The notes: generated from the sequence alone by a model not told the origin. Positions 29,623-39,470 are shown, numbered from the stretch's first letter. The stretch: DNA of 64,000 bases from an uncultured Synechococcus sp. (GCA_913049535.1 CAJWYF010000003.1:58173-122172), one strand, 5' to 3'. Made by a program: numbers and translations.

Positions 29623-32600
29623 ATGGGGGGATTGATCCGGCGCGTCGTATGTCCCCTGGCTGCAACAGCAGTGCTGGGGGTGGCTGGCTGTGCTCCGCTG
29701 GGCAGCAGTGACCCCCGCTTGGACCCCGACCGGCTGCGGATGTGGCTGCAGGGGCAGTTCAGCCGAGGCCTGGCTCACCCGGTGGTTCTCGGGCCGTTTC
29801 AGGGCCTGTCGCTGCAAGGGCTTGAGTTCGGTCCCAGTCAGGTCCGGCCCACAGCGGCGGATGGCTCCAGCATGCGCCTGCAGCGGCTGACCGTGCGCCC
29901 TGACCTTTTCGCCAGCTTGCGTCAGGGGCGGCTGGTGTCATCCATCGGCTTGGGCGGCCTGCAGCTGCAGCTGCGGCGTAATCCTCAGGGGGCGCTGTGG
30001 ATCTTTCCCAAGGGGGTTCCCGGTCAGGCGCCACCGCGCCTGAGGCTCAAGCTGCGGTTGCTGGATCCCGGTCGCTTCCAACTTGATGGGGGCCGCCCCT
30101 GGCGCTTGGGTCAAGGCCGACTGGATCTCAATCTGGTCCAGCAGCAGTTGAGCTTCAGCGGTGAGGTGGCGCCTCTGGCGAAAGCCGAGCGGCGGGCGCG
30201 CCTCGGTTTGCGGTTGAACAATCGCTGGGGTCCCCGGCCGCTGCTGTCCTTGCAAGTGCAGCTGCGCCAATTGCCATCCCGAGCCCTGGCGGACCTGCTC
30301 TTGCCCCAGCAGTTCCAGGTCCCTGGCCTGCGCAGCGGTGTGCTCTCGGGCAACATGCGCCTGCAGCGCCGGCCCGATCGGTGGCGTTGCCGCGGGCCGT
30401 TGCGGCTGCGGCAATTCGAATGGGACCTGGCCGGACAGCCATCACTGCAGAGTCCCCTGCTGCAGCTGCGTTGCCGAGGCGATCGACTCACCTTGGCCCC
30501 CGCCCGCTGGCGCTGGGGGGAGCGCCAGGGGGATCTCTCGGCTGCACTGCAGTGGAACGGCAGCCCGCTCCAGTCGCTCGAGCTGCAGCGTTTTGTGGTG
30601 CGAACGGGAGATTCCCAGCTTGAGCTGGCCGGTGCCCTGCAACCTGAGATCAGGCTCCGCAGCCGCGTCCTGCAACTTGACCCCGCCTTACTGGGGCAGC
30701 AGGGGGAGGTGTTGACAGGCGCCATGTCTCTTGATGATGAGCAGTGGCAACTGCAGCTGGAGCAGGGCGCGGTGATCACACCGGCCGGTCCACTCCAATT
30801 CAGTGGCCAGGCTGCCGGCCGTTGGCGTGCGCCCCGCTCGCTGCAGCAGCTTGAGGCCGCGCTGGAGTTGGACCCTGCCAAGACGGAGACCTCTGCGCAG
30901 TTGAGCCCTGCCCCCTTGCAGGGGACCCTGCGCTGGCTGCCACAGCAGCAGCGGCTCGAGCTCAAGGGCACCTCATCGCTGGCTGGTGAGGCGCTGCAAT
31001 TGCAGGCGTTCTGGCAACCCAAGCCCGATCAACCCTGGCAACAGGGGGAACTCACCGGAGAGGCGCGCTTGCTGCAGCTGCCGCTCTCGGTTCTGGACCG
31101 CCGCTGGCGGGGCAGCCTTAGCGGTGCCCTGCAGCTGGCGGGCACTCCGGATCAACCCGAACTTGAGGCCAGCTTCTCGCTGCTGCAGCCGGGCATCGGT
31201 CCACTGGTCTGGCCCGAGCGTTGGCAGGGCCGCTGGCAACCCGGTGCCTTGCAACTGCGATCGGCCACAACCGAACTTCGTGCTGCCCTCGATGGGTTGC
31301 GCATGCAATCGCTGCAAGGGCGCAAAGGAGATGGTCGCCTCAGCCTCGAACCCCAGGGGGATGGCTTCCGCTGGCGGGCCAGTCAGTGGCCGCTGGCCCC
31401 GCTGCGGCTGGGACTGCGGGGCAATGAACCCCTGCCGCTCACCGGGGTGCTGCAAGGCAGGGGCCAGCTGGCTCTCGATCCGCTGACCCTCTCCGGCAAG
31501 GCCCAGATCGATGGCCCCACCCTGGCCTGGATCAAGGGCCGCACCCTCACCGCGCAGGGGCAGTTGGGCCCACCGGGTTTTGTGTTGCAAGCGGAGCTGA
31601 TCCCACCGGGACCTGGCTCGTTGCAGCTCAAGAGCCGTGGGGGGTGGCGTGGTCCCCTCAACCTCGAGGCGTCGGCCCGCAGCCTTCAGGCTGCAGGGCT
31701 GTTGCGGTTGCTGCGGGATCTACAGCGCCCAGCAGCGGCTGCCCCCATTGGAGAAGCCAGTGATCTGGGCAGCCTGGCCATCGACACCCTGGGCCAGAGC
31801 CTGGATCAACAGATCCAAGCGCTGCAGAAGGCTCAGGCCGAGCTGGCCTCGGCCAGGCCGCCGACTCAGCAGAGCGGGCGCCTTGATCTGGTCGATGTGC
31901 AGGGGGTCCTTGACGCGGACCTGCAGGTGCGTGGTCCCAGGCCAGAGCAACTGTGGATCAAGCTCGCCAGCAAGGGCCACCTGTGGCTGCGCGGCGAGGA
32001 CCGCGATCTTGCCCTGCAGCTGGAGCCCTTTGTGGCCCGCCTTAATGGTCCTCTCGGCCAGGGGGGCGGCCAGTTCAGCTTTTCTGGCCTGCCGTTGGGT
32101 TTCCTGGCCTTACTGACGCCGGTCCCGGCCAGCTTGCGCGGGGCCTTGCGCGCTCAGGGCAACTGGAGGCTGGGGGGGGATTCTCCGCAGTTGAGCCTTG
32201 ATCTCGGGCTGAATCAGGCCAGCCTCCAGGGCCAACCCCTGGAGCTCCAACGGGGTCGTATTGAACTGCAGGGCCAGGCCCTCGAGCTGGATCTGGCCCT
32301 GCGCGGCGGTCAGGCCAGCAACAACGTCGAATTGCGGGGCACGCTGCCGCTTGATGCTGACGATGACGACCTGGAGTTGCGCATCGCCAGCCGTGGTGAT
32401 GGCCTGGTCTTCCTCGCGGCCCTCAGTGGTGGTGAGTTGCAGTGGCAGCAGGGCAGCATCGACCTGCAGCTGCTCGTGCGTGGCACCCGGTTGCAGCCGA
32501 TCGCCAATGGATTTCTTCGCGTCAGAGATGGCTCTGCTGTGGTGGCGGGGCAGACGGTGCGTGACCTGCAGGCGGCAGCCTTCTTTGATTTCGAGCGTCT

Positions 32601-33861
32601 CCAGCTTGAGCAACTGCAGGCGAGCGTTGCTGCTGGCAGTCTCAACGGCAGTGGCAGCCTTGCTTTGAGGCCAAGCGTCAGCGCGCCAGGCCTGGCCATC
32701 GCGTTGAGCAAGCTGCCGATCGAGCGGCCCAACCTCAAGGTGCTGGCTGATGGCAATCTCAGCATCGGGGGCAGCCTGCTGCAGCCCCGCCTGGGGGGAC
32801 AGCTGCAGCTCAGCGAAGGCCGCATCCGGGTCCAGCCCTCCCAACTCGCAACAGGCTCTGGAGCGTCGGTGCCGCTTGCTGCACAGCTGCCAGAAACCCA
32901 GTGGGATTTCTCCAAGCCTGTGGTGCTTCTGGGCCCGTCGGTGGAGTCCAGCACTGGTGCGGCCCTGCGCCGCAGCCTGCCCAGCCTGGGAGCCCTGCGC
33001 TTCGATGGTCTGCGCCTGGGCTTCGGGCCCAAGCTGCGCATCACGGCCCCTCCAGTGGCGGACTTCCGCATCGGCGGGCTGCTCACGCTCAATGGTCCAG
33101 CTGGTCCCGATGTTCAGCTCTCCGGTGTAGTCCGACTGCTGAAAGGGCGGGTCAACGTGTTGACCAGCACGCTCAAGCTCGATGGCAGTAATGCCAATGC
33201 GGCAGTCTTCACCCCTTCGCTGGGGTTGATCCCTTACCTCGACGTGGTCCTGACCACGCGGGTGTCGGATCGGGTCCAGGCCAGCAACAACGATGGATTG
33301 ATCACGGCCGATGAACTGCAGGGCAGTTTCACCAGCCTTGATCGCCTCAACCTGGTCAAGGTGATCGTCACCGTTCGGGGGCCGGCGGATCGCATCGCCG
33401 AAAACGTTGCGTTGCGCAGCGTGCCGCCGATGCCGCAGGAGAAATTGGTGGCATTGCTGGGGGGGAATTCCCTGGCGGGTCTGGCGGTGGCCAATGCCGG
33501 TACCGCGTTGGCCACGGTGTTGGGGGGGACCCTGCTCACCCCAGTGCTCGGGGGCTTCAGTGATCTGTTCGGGGATCGATTGACGGCTTCGATCTATCCG
33601 GCCTACCTCGATCCCTATGTGGAAGATGGCAAGCGGCGGCGTAAGAGTCAGCGGGTTCCATCCCAGCTGGTGCTTGGCGCTGAAGTGGGTGTGGACATCA
33701 CCGAGCGTCTCAATCTCTCGGTGCTCTCAGCTCCAAACCGAAGCGACATCCCGCCAGAAGCCGTGCTGCGTTACCAGGCCACCGACACCTTTGGTGTTCA
33801 AGGGGCCCTTGATCAGCAGGGGCAATGGCAAGGCCAGCTGCAGTTGTTCTTCCGCTTCTGA
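29623..33861 (+). CDS. tamB: TamB-like (DUF490) envelope protein with N-terminal lipobox
   Basis: TamB/AsmA-like proteins bridge the inner and outer membranes and help move lipids or insert outer-membrane proteins. This 1412-residue protein is almost entirely repetitive beta-structure with many Leu/Gln-rich strands. It ends in a TamB_C domain (about 1050-1412: LSGVVRLLKGRVNV, GPADRIAENV, QEKLVALLGGNSLAG, LVLGAEVGVDITERLN) that terminates in FFRF, like an outer-membrane strand. The N-terminus reads LGVAGC at residues 18-23, a lipobox, rather than the usual simple signal anchor. The family plastid homologue is TIC236. Confidence 0.92.
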   Translation: MGGLIRRVVCPLAATAVLGVAGCAPLGSSDPRLDPDRLRMWLQGQFSRGLAHPVVLGPFQGLSLQGLEFGPSQVRPTAADGSSMRLQRLTVRPDLFASLRQGRLVSSIGLGGLQLQLRRNPQGALWIFPKGVPGQAPPRLRLKLRLLDPGRFQLDGGRPWRLGQGRLDLNLVQQQLSFSGEVAPLAKAERRARLGLRLNNRWGPRPLLSLQVQLRQLPSRALADLLLPQQFQVPGLRSGVLSGNMRLQRRPDRWRCRGPLRLRQFEWDLAGQPSLQSPLLQLRCRGDRLTLAPARWRWGERQGDLSAALQWNGSPLQSLELQRFVVRTGDSQLELAGALQPEIRLRSRVLQLDPALLGQQGEVLTGAMSLDDEQWQLQLEQGAVITPAGPLQFSGQAAGRWRAPRSLQQLEAALELDPAKTETSAQLSPAPLQGTLRWLPQQQRLELKGTSSLAGEALQLQAFWQPKPDQPWQQGELTGEARLLQLPLSVLDRRWRGSLSGALQLAGTPDQPELEASFSLLQPGIGPLVWPERWQGRWQPGALQLRSATTELRAALDGLRMQSLQGRKGDGRLSLEPQGDGFRWRASQWPLAPLRLGLRGNEPLPLTGVLQGRGQLALDPLTLSGKAQIDGPTLAWIKGRTLTAQGQLGPPGFVLQAELIPPGPGSLQLKSRGGWRGPLNLEASARSLQAAGLLRLLRDLQRPAAAAPIGEASDLGSLAIDTLGQSLDQQIQALQKAQAELASARPPTQQSGRLDLVDVQGVLDADLQVRGPRPEQLWIKLASKGHLWLRGEDRDLALQLEPFVARLNGPLGQGGGQFSFSGLPLGFLALLTPVPASLRGALRAQGNWRLGGDSPQLSLDLGLNQASLQGQPLELQRGRIELQGQALELDLALRGGQASNNVELRGTLPLDADDDDLELRIASRGDGLVFLAALSGGELQWQQGSIDLQLLVRGTRLQPIANGFLRVRDGSAVVAGQTVRDLQAAAFFDFERLQLEQLQASVAAGSLNGSGSLALRPSVSAPGLAIALSKLPIERPNLKVLADGNLSIGGSLLQPRLGGQLQLSEGRIRVQPSQLATGSGASVPLAAQLPETQWDFSKPVVLLGPSVESSTGAALRRSLPSLGALRFDGLRLGFGPKLRITAPPVADFRIGGLLTLNGPAGPDVQLSGVVRLLKGRVNVLTSTLKLDGSNANAAVFTPSLGLIPYLDVVLTTRVSDRVQASNNDGLITADELQGSFTSLDRLNLVKVIVTVRGPADRIAENVALRSVPPMPQEKLVALLGGNSLAGLAVANAGTALATVLGGTLLTPVLGGFSDLFGDRLTASIYPAYLDPYVEDGKRRRKSQRVPSQLVLGAEVGVDITERLNLSVLSAPNRSDIPPEAVLRYQATDTFGVQGALDQQGQWQGQLQLFFRF

Positions 33862-33894
33862 GGCGGCTGGGCCTTAATGGTCAAAGGAGCTGCA

Positions 33895-34815
33895 GTGGCA
33901 CCGATGACACCACAGCGCCGGCAGGTGATTGGTGTGGATATTGGCGGTACTGCGCTCAAGCTCGGGCGCTTTGATCAGAGCGGCTCGCTGCTGGAGGAGT
34001 TGCAGCGAGCCACACCCCAGCCCGCCACTCCTGGGGCCATCACCAGTGAGTTGGTTGAGGCGATCGAGCAACTCGACCCCCAGCGTCAGGCCGATAGCGT
34101 CGGGATTGGCCTGCCCGGTCCGATGGACCGGGATGGACGGGTGGCGCAGGTGTGCATCAATCTCCCCGGCTGGGAGCAGGTGCCGCTCGCGGCCTGGTTG
34201 GAGCCGCGGCTGCAGCGCCCGGTGACGATGGCCAATGACGGCAACTGTGCGGTGCTCGGTGAGCAGTGGCTCGGTGCCGCTCAGGGCATTGAGGATGTGG
34301 TGCTGCTCACGCTTGGAACAGGTGTGGGTGGTGGCGTGATCCTGGGGGGAAAGCTGTTTCTTGGCCGCTGCGGAGCCGCAGCTGAGCCGGGACTGATCGG
34401 GTTGGATCCGGCCGGCCCCCCGTGCAACAGCGGTAATCATGGATCGATCGAGAGTTATTGCAGCATCGGTGCGCTCACCCGTTGGTCAGGAGCTGAGCCC
34501 AAGGAGCTCTCGCGCCGTGCGGCAGCTGGCGAGGAGCAGGCATTGGAGGTCTGGCATCGCTACGGCGAGCTGCTGGGCTGCGGCATCAGTTCGTTGGTGT
34601 ATGCCTTCACACCAGAGCGCGTGCTTCTGGGGGGTGGACTCAGCGCTGCATTCCCGTTCTTTGCGGCCAGCCTGCGCCAGGAGGTGCAGCGCCGGGTGCT
34701 GGCGCCCAGTCGCGCTGGCCTGAGCATTGAGGCCGCTGCTCTGGGGAATGGCGCAGGCCGTCTTGGTGCCGCGCGATTGGCGCTGGAGCGTCTGCGGTCT
34801 GCTGGGGTCGGATGA
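33895..34815 (+). CDS. ROK-family sugar kinase (glucokinase-like)
   Basis: The protein is about 306 residues with the phosphate-binding GVDIGGTALKLGRFD, the catalytic NDGNCAVLGEQW, and the GTGVGGGVILGGKL signature of ROK kinases. A GLDPAGPPCNSGNHGSIESYCS segment stands at the place of the usual zinc-binding loop, with a reduced set of Cys. I placed the start at GTG 33895 because AAAGGAG (33883-33889) lies 5 bases before it. ATG 33904 and ATG 33877 are alternatives. Glucose is a likely substrate but other hexoses are possible; a Glk-type kinase is also present at 44099. Confidence 0.87.
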   Translation: MAPMTPQRRQVIGVDIGGTALKLGRFDQSGSLLEELQRATPQPATPGAITSELVEAIEQLDPQRQADSVGIGLPGPMDRDGRVAQVCINLPGWEQVPLAAWLEPRLQRPVTMANDGNCAVLGEQWLGAAQGIEDVVLLTLGTGVGGGVILGGKLFLGRCGAAAEPGLIGLDPAGPPCNSGNHGSIESYCSIGALTRWSGAEPKELSRRAAAGEEQALEVWHRYGELLGCGISSLVYAFTPERVLLGGGLSAAFPFFAASLRQEVQRRVLAPSRAGLSIEAAALGNGAGRLGAARLALERLRSAGVG

Positions 34816-34839
34816 TGGCCCCAGTGCCTCACGTGCGCC

Positions 34840-36150
34840 TTGAACCAGGTCGTCCCTGATCCTTCACCTGAACTGCTGCAGCGTGCCACCGCTCTGCGGG
34901 GTCATGCCGTTGATCTGGCCCAATGCAGTGACCAGCAGCGGCGTGAGGCCCTGCTGGCCATGGCCGATGCTTTGCAGCAGCAGCGTGATGTCATCGTTGC
35001 GGCCAACGAGGCGGATCGTCAGTCGGCTGAACAAGAGCAGCTGGCTCCTGCCTTGCTCTCTCGGCTCAAGCTCGATGGTGCCAAGCTCGATGGGGCGATT
35101 GCTGGCCTGCGCCAGTTGGCTGAGCTGCCGGACCCCTTGGCGCAACGCCAACTGCACCGGGCCCTCGATGAGGGGCTGGTGCTGGAGCGCGTCAGCGTCC
35201 CCCTTGGGGTGGTGGGGGTGATTTTTGAGGCGCGTCCCGATGCGGTGATGCAGATCGCTGCTCTGGCGATTCGCTCGGGCAATGGCGCCATCTTGAAAGG
35301 TGGGCGTGAGGCGAACCGGAGCTGTGCCGCGATTCTTGAGGCCCTGCAGCAAGGGCTGCGTCGTTCAGCCGTGCATCCGGATGTGTTGACGTTGCTCACC
35401 AGCCGTGAAGAAAGCTTGGCCCTGCTGAAGCTGGAAGGGCTGGTCGATTTGATCATCCCCAGGGGATCCAATGCCCTGGTGCAATTCATTCAGGACAACA
35501 CCAGGATTCCGGTGCTGGGCCATGCCGATGGCATTTGCCATCTGTATGTCGATCAGCAGGTGGATCTGGATCAGGCCGTTGCGGTGGCGATTGATAGCAA
35601 GGCGCAATACCCGGCGGCCTGCAATGCCATCGAAACCCTGCTGCTGCACAAGGACATTGCTCCTGCCTTCCTGGCCGCGGCCCTGCCCGCCTTTGCCAAG
35701 GCCGGGGTGGAATTGCGCGGCGATAAGGCTGCGATGGCTCTAGGAGTGAGCCATGCCGCCAGTGATGACGACTGGGCCACGGAGTATCTCGATCTGGTGC
35801 TCAGCATCCGCATCGTTGCCTCGTTGGATGAGGCGTTGGAGCACATCGCCCGCTACAGCTCGCGCCACACCGAGGTGATCTGCACCACTAATACCGAGAC
35901 GGCCGAGCGCTTTTTGGCTCGGGTCGATAGCGCTGGGGTGTATCAAAACTGCTCATCGCGCTTTGCCGATGGTTTCCGTTATGGCTTTGGCGCTGAGGTG
36001 GGCATCAGCACCCAGACACTGCCGCCCCGGGGGCCCGTGGGTTTGGAAGGCTTGGTCACCTACCGCTACCGCCTGCGCGGTGATGGCCACATCGCTGCTG
36101 ATTACGCCAGTGGCGCGCGCCAGTTCACCCACCAAAACCTGCCGTTGTGA
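34840..36150 (+). CDS. proA: Gamma-glutamyl phosphate reductase
   Basis: ProA reduces gamma-glutamyl phosphate to glutamate semialdehyde in proline synthesis. The 436-residue aldehyde-dehydrogenase-fold protein has [27 protein letters not shown] and the catalytic cysteine in [13 protein letters not shown], and it ends with [20 protein letters not shown], the family C-terminal signature. Translation appears to start at TTG 34840, 24 bases after the ROK kinase. Its TGA overlaps the folB GTG, which implies translational coupling to folB. Confidence 0.97.
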   Translation: MNQVVPDPSPELLQRATALRGHAVDLAQCSDQQRREALLAMADALQQQRDVIVAANEADRQSAEQEQLAPALLSRLKLDGAKLDGAIAGLRQLAELPDPLAQRQLHRALDEGLVLERVSVPLGVVGVIFEARPDAVMQIAALAIRSGNGAILKGGREANRSCAAILEALQQGLRRSAVHPDVLTLLTSREESLALLKLEGLVDLIIPRGSNALVQFIQDNTRIPVLGHADGICHLYVDQQVDLDQAVAVAIDSKAQYPAACNAIETLLLHKDIAPAFLAAALPAFAKAGVELRGDKAAMALGVSHAASDDDWATEYLDLVLSIRIVASLDEALEHIARYSSRHTEVICTTNTETAERFLARVDSAGVYQNCSSRFADGFRYGFGAEVGISTQTLPPRGPVGLEGLVTYRYRLRGDGHIAADYASGARQFTHQNLPL

Positions 36151-36503
36151 GCGATCGAATCCTGGTTCGCGATCTGAGGCTTTGGGCCCATGTGGGCGTG
36201 CTGGAGCAGGAGCGGCAGCTCGGTCAGTGGTTCAGCCTGGATCTGAGCTTTGACGTTGATCTGGGCGTTGCGGGAGCCAGTGACCGGTTGGACGACACCC
36301 TGGATTACGCCGATGCCGTCACGGCAGTCAGGGAGCTGGCCGCCAGCTTGCGTTGCCAGACGCTGGAGCATTTCTCCGAGCGGATTCTTGATCTGCTCCA
36401 GCAGCGCTACGGGCCGATTCCCATCAGCCTGGAATTGCGCAAGCTCTCAGCACCCATCCCCGGTTTCAGTGGTGTGGTGGCTGTGCAGCGCCAGCGGGGC
36501 TGA
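36147..36503 (+). CDS. folB: Dihydroneopterin aldolase
   Basis: FolB converts 7,8-dihydroneopterin to 6-hydroxymethyl-dihydropterin in folate synthesis. The 118-residue protein shows the typical start [43 protein letters not shown] with the conserved Glu region, and a C-terminal beta strand. The GTG start overlaps the proA stop by 4 bases (GTGA). Its end overlaps the convergent cupin gene by 38 bases, which is unusual but consistent with dense packing. Confidence 0.93.
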   Translation: MSDRILVRDLRLWAHVGVLEQERQLGQWFSLDLSFDVDLGVAGASDRLDDTLDYADAVTAVRELAASLRCQTLEHFSERILDLLQQRYGPIPISLELRKLSAPIPGFSGVVAVQRQRG

Positions 36504-37014
36504 AGATGGCGCGCCACTGACGTTCTTGCGCCATGGACTCAGGGGTGCCTTCAACGGGGAACTGCATCAGGAAATCCTTGTCCTTCAGTGGTTCGTAGGG
36601 ACCCTGCTTAAGCTCAAACATCACGGAATCCGGCGCCAGCGCTACGAGGGAGTGGTAGTGCCCTTCCTGTAGCTGGATGCCTCGAAGATCCCCGGTGGCC
36701 TCCAGCCGTTCATGCCGCACCACCTCCCCCTGCTCGTCAAAGAGCAGGACGCCGATCGCACCCTGCAGCACGAGAAAGCACTCAAAGCCACTGCCGGGTT
36801 GCTGACGGCAATGGCGATGGGGCCGCACATAGGTCCCGGGCTGCAACACGTTGAGGAAACGCTGTACGAGGTCGGATTCAGCGTGGAAGTTGTGGTTCTT
36901 GCGCAGCCGCGGTGACTGGCTGGCCTGTTCGGCCACGGCCTCAAACAGCTCCTCCGAGATCCGGGTGATGGGATCTGCCGCTGCCATGGGATCTGGCTCC
37001 AAAAGGCGCATCAT
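36466..37014 (-). CDS. WbuC-like cupin-fold metalloprotein
   Basis: From the ATG at 37014 the product has about 182 residues: an N-terminal SEELFEAVAEQASQSPRLRKNHNFH segment, then a cupin with the metal motif GTYVRPHRHCRQQPGSGFE and VLQGAIGVLLFDEQGE, and a second motif around QEGHYHSLVAL. The layout matches WbuC-family cupins, sometimes found in polysaccharide clusters, whose reaction is not established. The open frame continues to 37086 without family-like residues. It is convergent with folB. Confidence 0.78.
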   Translation of the reverse strand: MMRLLEPDPMAAADPITRISEELFEAVAEQASQSPRLRKNHNFHAESDLVQRFLNVLQPGTYVRPHRHCRQQPGSGFECFLVLQGAIGVLLFDEQGEVVRHERLEATGDLRGIQLQEGHYHSLVALAPDSVMFELKQGPYEPLKDKDFLMQFPVEGTPESMAQERQWRAIFSPAGAAQPPHH

Positions 37015-37244
37015 CCTTGCGCCTGAGACCGTGCTGCAGGGGCATGGGTCATGCTGCCGCTGCGATTGAGCTTGAGGCGGATTCACCGCAAGCCATTCAT
37101 CAGGTTCTTCTGGGGCCTGGATTCAACGCTGATGGTGGTGGTGCGTTGAATAAGGAGGCCGTCGTAGCAGCAGATGATTCGGCTTTCGCATTGTGCTTTT
37201 GCCGCTGAGCTGAGATCCTGCGCGGGCTGCCCTTGATTCCTGCT

Positions 37245-38042
37245 GTGTCCCGAGTCGTGCGCCAATGGGATCTCAACCGCGAGAACTTTGACGGTCGCTG
37301 GCTTGGATGCAGCCGCTGGTTCCAGCGCAGCAAGGCGGGGGACCTCAATCTGACTGAGCCCAGCGACGTCATTGAGGACACCTGCTACGACATCAGCTTT
37401 TTGGATCAAGACACCGGCCTTTGGGATGGCAGCGGCCTGAAATTTGCCCCGGGGGGGACTGCCAGGCACCCGATCTCCAGCAAGATCTACAACCAGAGCG
37501 GCCATTGCTGGCAGTTCACAGGTGCAGGCGGGCAGTCCAGCGTGCAGCTCACCGCCGGTTCAAAGCGATTTGCCCACGAACTCAATTTCTTCCAGGGGCG
37601 CTCCCGCTCAATGCTGGTGCTGATCTGGATTGAGCAGGACGAGCGTTGGCGCCTTGATGCGGTCTGTGCGGTGCCATTTCGCTGCGGCCGCAGCACCCCC
37701 GCTGAGCCGCAGCGGCCAACCGATGGACGGCCGCCGCAGCAGCAACTCGCCGAGCTGACAGGCTGGGGTGGTGCGATGGAATCCCTCACACCTGGGGAGT
37801 CAGGGTTGCCGGCTGCTGTTGGTGCGGCTGAACCCTTTGCCCTTGAGCGCTTCTGCCGCCATGGCATCACGGCCGCCTTCTGCGATGGGCTGATCTGCTC
37901 GGTGCCTGAGACCCTGTCCACGGGGGCTTTCACGCTGGAGGTGGGCTGCCGGGTCGCCCCCGAGTGTTTCCAGCAGCTGAGCCTGATCTACGACGAGGCT
38001 CAACGACTGCAGCGCTGGGAGCGCCGCAGGTATCAGCCTTAG
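37245..38042 (+). CDS. Conserved cyanobacterial protein, DUF3598/lipocalin-like
   Basis: The 265-residue protein starts VSRVVRQWDLNRENFDGRWLG; the GTG at 37245 is preferred to the TTG at 37233. It is rich in aromatic beta-strands and has two lobes. The first contains FDGRWLGCSRWFQR and GSGLKFAPGG; the second contains TFTLEVGCRV-like strands (AFTLEVGCRVAPE) and ends YDEAQRLQRWERRRY. This resembles the calycin-like DUF3598 or CpeS/CpcS-type architecture, but I cannot assign it with certainty. It overlaps the convergent small gene at 38039 by 4 bases. The gap 37015-37244 shows no gene. Confidence 0.6.
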   Translation: MSRVVRQWDLNRENFDGRWLGCSRWFQRSKAGDLNLTEPSDVIEDTCYDISFLDQDTGLWDGSGLKFAPGGTARHPISSKIYNQSGHCWQFTGAGGQSSVQLTAGSKRFAHELNFFQGRSRSMLVLIWIEQDERWRLDAVCAVPFRCGRSTPAEPQRPTDGRPPQQQLAELTGWGGAMESLTPGESGLPAAVGAAEPFALERFCRHGITAAFCDGLICSVPETLSTGAFTLEVGCRVAPECFQQLSLIYDEAQRLQRWERRRYQP

Positions 38043-38233
38043 ACCAGCGTTTTGCGCTGCTGACGGGTGAGCAGTTCATTGAGCAGGTTGACGATTCCTT
38101 CTTGATAACTGGTGCCGTAGCCGCCATCGGCAAGGGCAGCACGGATGGCGGCTTTGGCCTCCGGCTTGACGAAGAAGGTGATGGCCGCTTTGCCGCGGCG
38201 GCTGCTCTGGGTGTTGGGGTAGTAGTCAGACAC
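38039..38233 (-). CDS. Small putative ribbon-helix-helix protein (64 aa)
   Basis: The product begins with a polar tail including SSRRGKAA. A beta-strand-like AITFFVKPEAK segment follows, then two helices (AAIRAALADGG and YQEGIVNLLNELLTRQQR). This strand-helix-helix order with a basic N-terminus fits small Arc/MetJ-type ribbon-helix-helix DNA-binding proteins. That assignment is by pattern only. It stands alone, without a toxin-like partner, between the DUF3598-like gene and the ABC ATPase, so an antitoxin role is not supported. Confidence 0.6.
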   Translation of the reverse strand: MSDYYPNTQSSRRGKAAITFFVKPEAKAAIRAALADGGYGTSYQEGIVNLLNELLTRQQRKTLV

Positions 38234-38313
38234 GGTGTTGCTGGAAAAGCTTGCTCTCAGCTTCTCCAGCGCAGCCTGCTGTTCACATCCCCCGCTTGGG
38301 GGATTCTGCTGGC

Positions 38314-39126
38314 TTACCCCGGCAGCACCTGGCGGTAGCCATTGGCTTGCAGCACCTGCAGCGGAGTCCCGAAGAGTTCACTCAAGGGCTGGCTTTGCAG
38401 CACCTGGGCGCTCGGCCCATCGCCGACCACCTGGCCTTGATGGAGCAGCACGCAGCGGCCGATCTCCGGCACGATCGACTCGATCTGGTGCGTCACCAGC
38501 AGCAAGGTTGTGCCGGTGCTGGCGAGCTGGCGCAGCAGACCAAGCAACTGGTGCTTGGCCTTGAGGTCCAGGGCATTGGTTGGTTCATCGAGCACCAGCA
38601 CCTCGGGGCCATGCACCAGGGCGCGGGCCACCAGCAAGCGACGCCGCTGGCCTTCCGAGAGCTGGCCAAATCGCTCATCGCTCAGTCCGATCAGCCCCAG
38701 TTGTTCCATCAGCGCAAGGGAGTGTTGCCGTTGCTGCGTCGTTGGCTCCTGATCCCGACCCAGGCCCACCGATCCAAACCAGCCGGAGAGCACCACATCG
38801 ATCCCCTTTACCTGCGGTCGGTACTGCCCCAGCAGATCTGTTGAGACAAGACCGATGCGGCGCCGCAGCTCCCAGAGGTTCACCCTCGCTTGGCCAAACA
38901 GCTTGAGGCTGGCCTGCGGCTCCACCAGCGGATAGATGGTGCGGCTGATCAGCTTCACCAGGGCGCTTTTGCCGGCGCCGTTCGGACCCAGCACCGCGGT
39001 GTGCTCACCAATGTTGAGCTGCAGGTTGAGGTCGTTGAAGACACGCCTCTCCCCCAGATAGGCGCTGATCTGGCAAAGCTCCAGGTAGGGGGTGAGGGGC
39101 ATCCGCTGCTGGGGGGCTGCCGGCAT
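38314..39126 (-). CDS. ABC transporter ATP-binding protein
   Basis: The 270-residue ATPase has Walker A GPNGAGKSALV, a Q-loop region, the signature LSEGQRRRLLVARAL, Walker B EVLVLDEPTNALD and the switch histidine in LLVTHQIESI. It resembles single-domain ATPases of the YlmA/ModF or metal-uptake type. No permease or binding protein lies beside it, so its partner must be elsewhere or it is an orphan. An alternative start exists at 39102 (MPLTPYLEL). It is divergent from the MTH1187 gene, with 26 bases between starts. Confidence 0.88.
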   Translation of the reverse strand: MPAAPQQRMPLTPYLELCQISAYLGERRVFNDLNLQLNIGEHTAVLGPNGAGKSALVKLISRTIYPLVEPQASLKLFGQARVNLWELRRRIGLVSTDLLGQYRPQVKGIDVVLSGWFGSVGLGRDQEPTTQQRQHSLALMEQLGLIGLSDERFGQLSEGQRRRLLVARALVHGPEVLVLDEPTNALDLKAKHQLLGLLRQLASTGTTLLLVTHQIESIVPEIGRCVLLHQGQVVGDGPSAQVLQSQPLSELFGTPLQVLQANGYRQVLPG

Positions 39127-39152
39127 GATGAAGCCCGCATCGGCGGCCGGCG

Positions 39153-39470
39153 ATGAAGGTGATTGCAGATTTGTGCGTGGTGCCGATCGGGGTGGGCGTC
39201 AACCTCGCCCCTTACATCGCCACCTGCGAGCAGGTGCTGCTGCAGGCGGGTTTGCAGATCCAACTGCATCCCAATGGCACCGCCATCGAGGGTGAGTGGG
39301 ACGTGGTGTTTGAGGCGATCCGTCGCTGCCATGAGGCCGTCCATGCCATGGGCAGCCCGCGCATCTACACCAGCGTCAAGATCAACACACGCACTGACCG
39401 TGATCAGACCATGGCCGAGAAGGTCAGCAGTGTTGAAGCCCTGCTGGGCTCAAGCGGCGATCAGGCCTGA
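39153..39470 (+). CDS. MTH1187/YkoF-type thiamine-binding protein
   Basis: A 105-residue protein of the thiamine-binding DUF77 family, with LCVVPIGVGVNLAPYIATCE, LHPNGTAIEGEWD and IYTSVKINTRTDR. These match the ferredoxin-like fold known to bind thiamine or its hydroxymethylpyrimidine moiety in MTH1187/YqgV proteins. Role in salvage or sensing is inferred. It overlaps the convergent M3 peptidase end by 21 bases and is divergent from the orphan ABC ATPase. Confidence 0.88.
   Translation: MKVIADLCVVPIGVGVNLAPYIATCEQVLLQAGLQIQLHPNGTAIEGEWDVVFEAIRRCHEAVHAMGSPRIYTSVKINTRTDRDQTMAEKVSSVEALLGSSGDQA

Noticed and set aside
37015..37244. Possible 63-residue gene in the gap between the cupin and the DUF3598-like gene
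   Set aside because: The frame has no recognisable features and several competing frames exist; I see nothing I can support in this 230-base gap.
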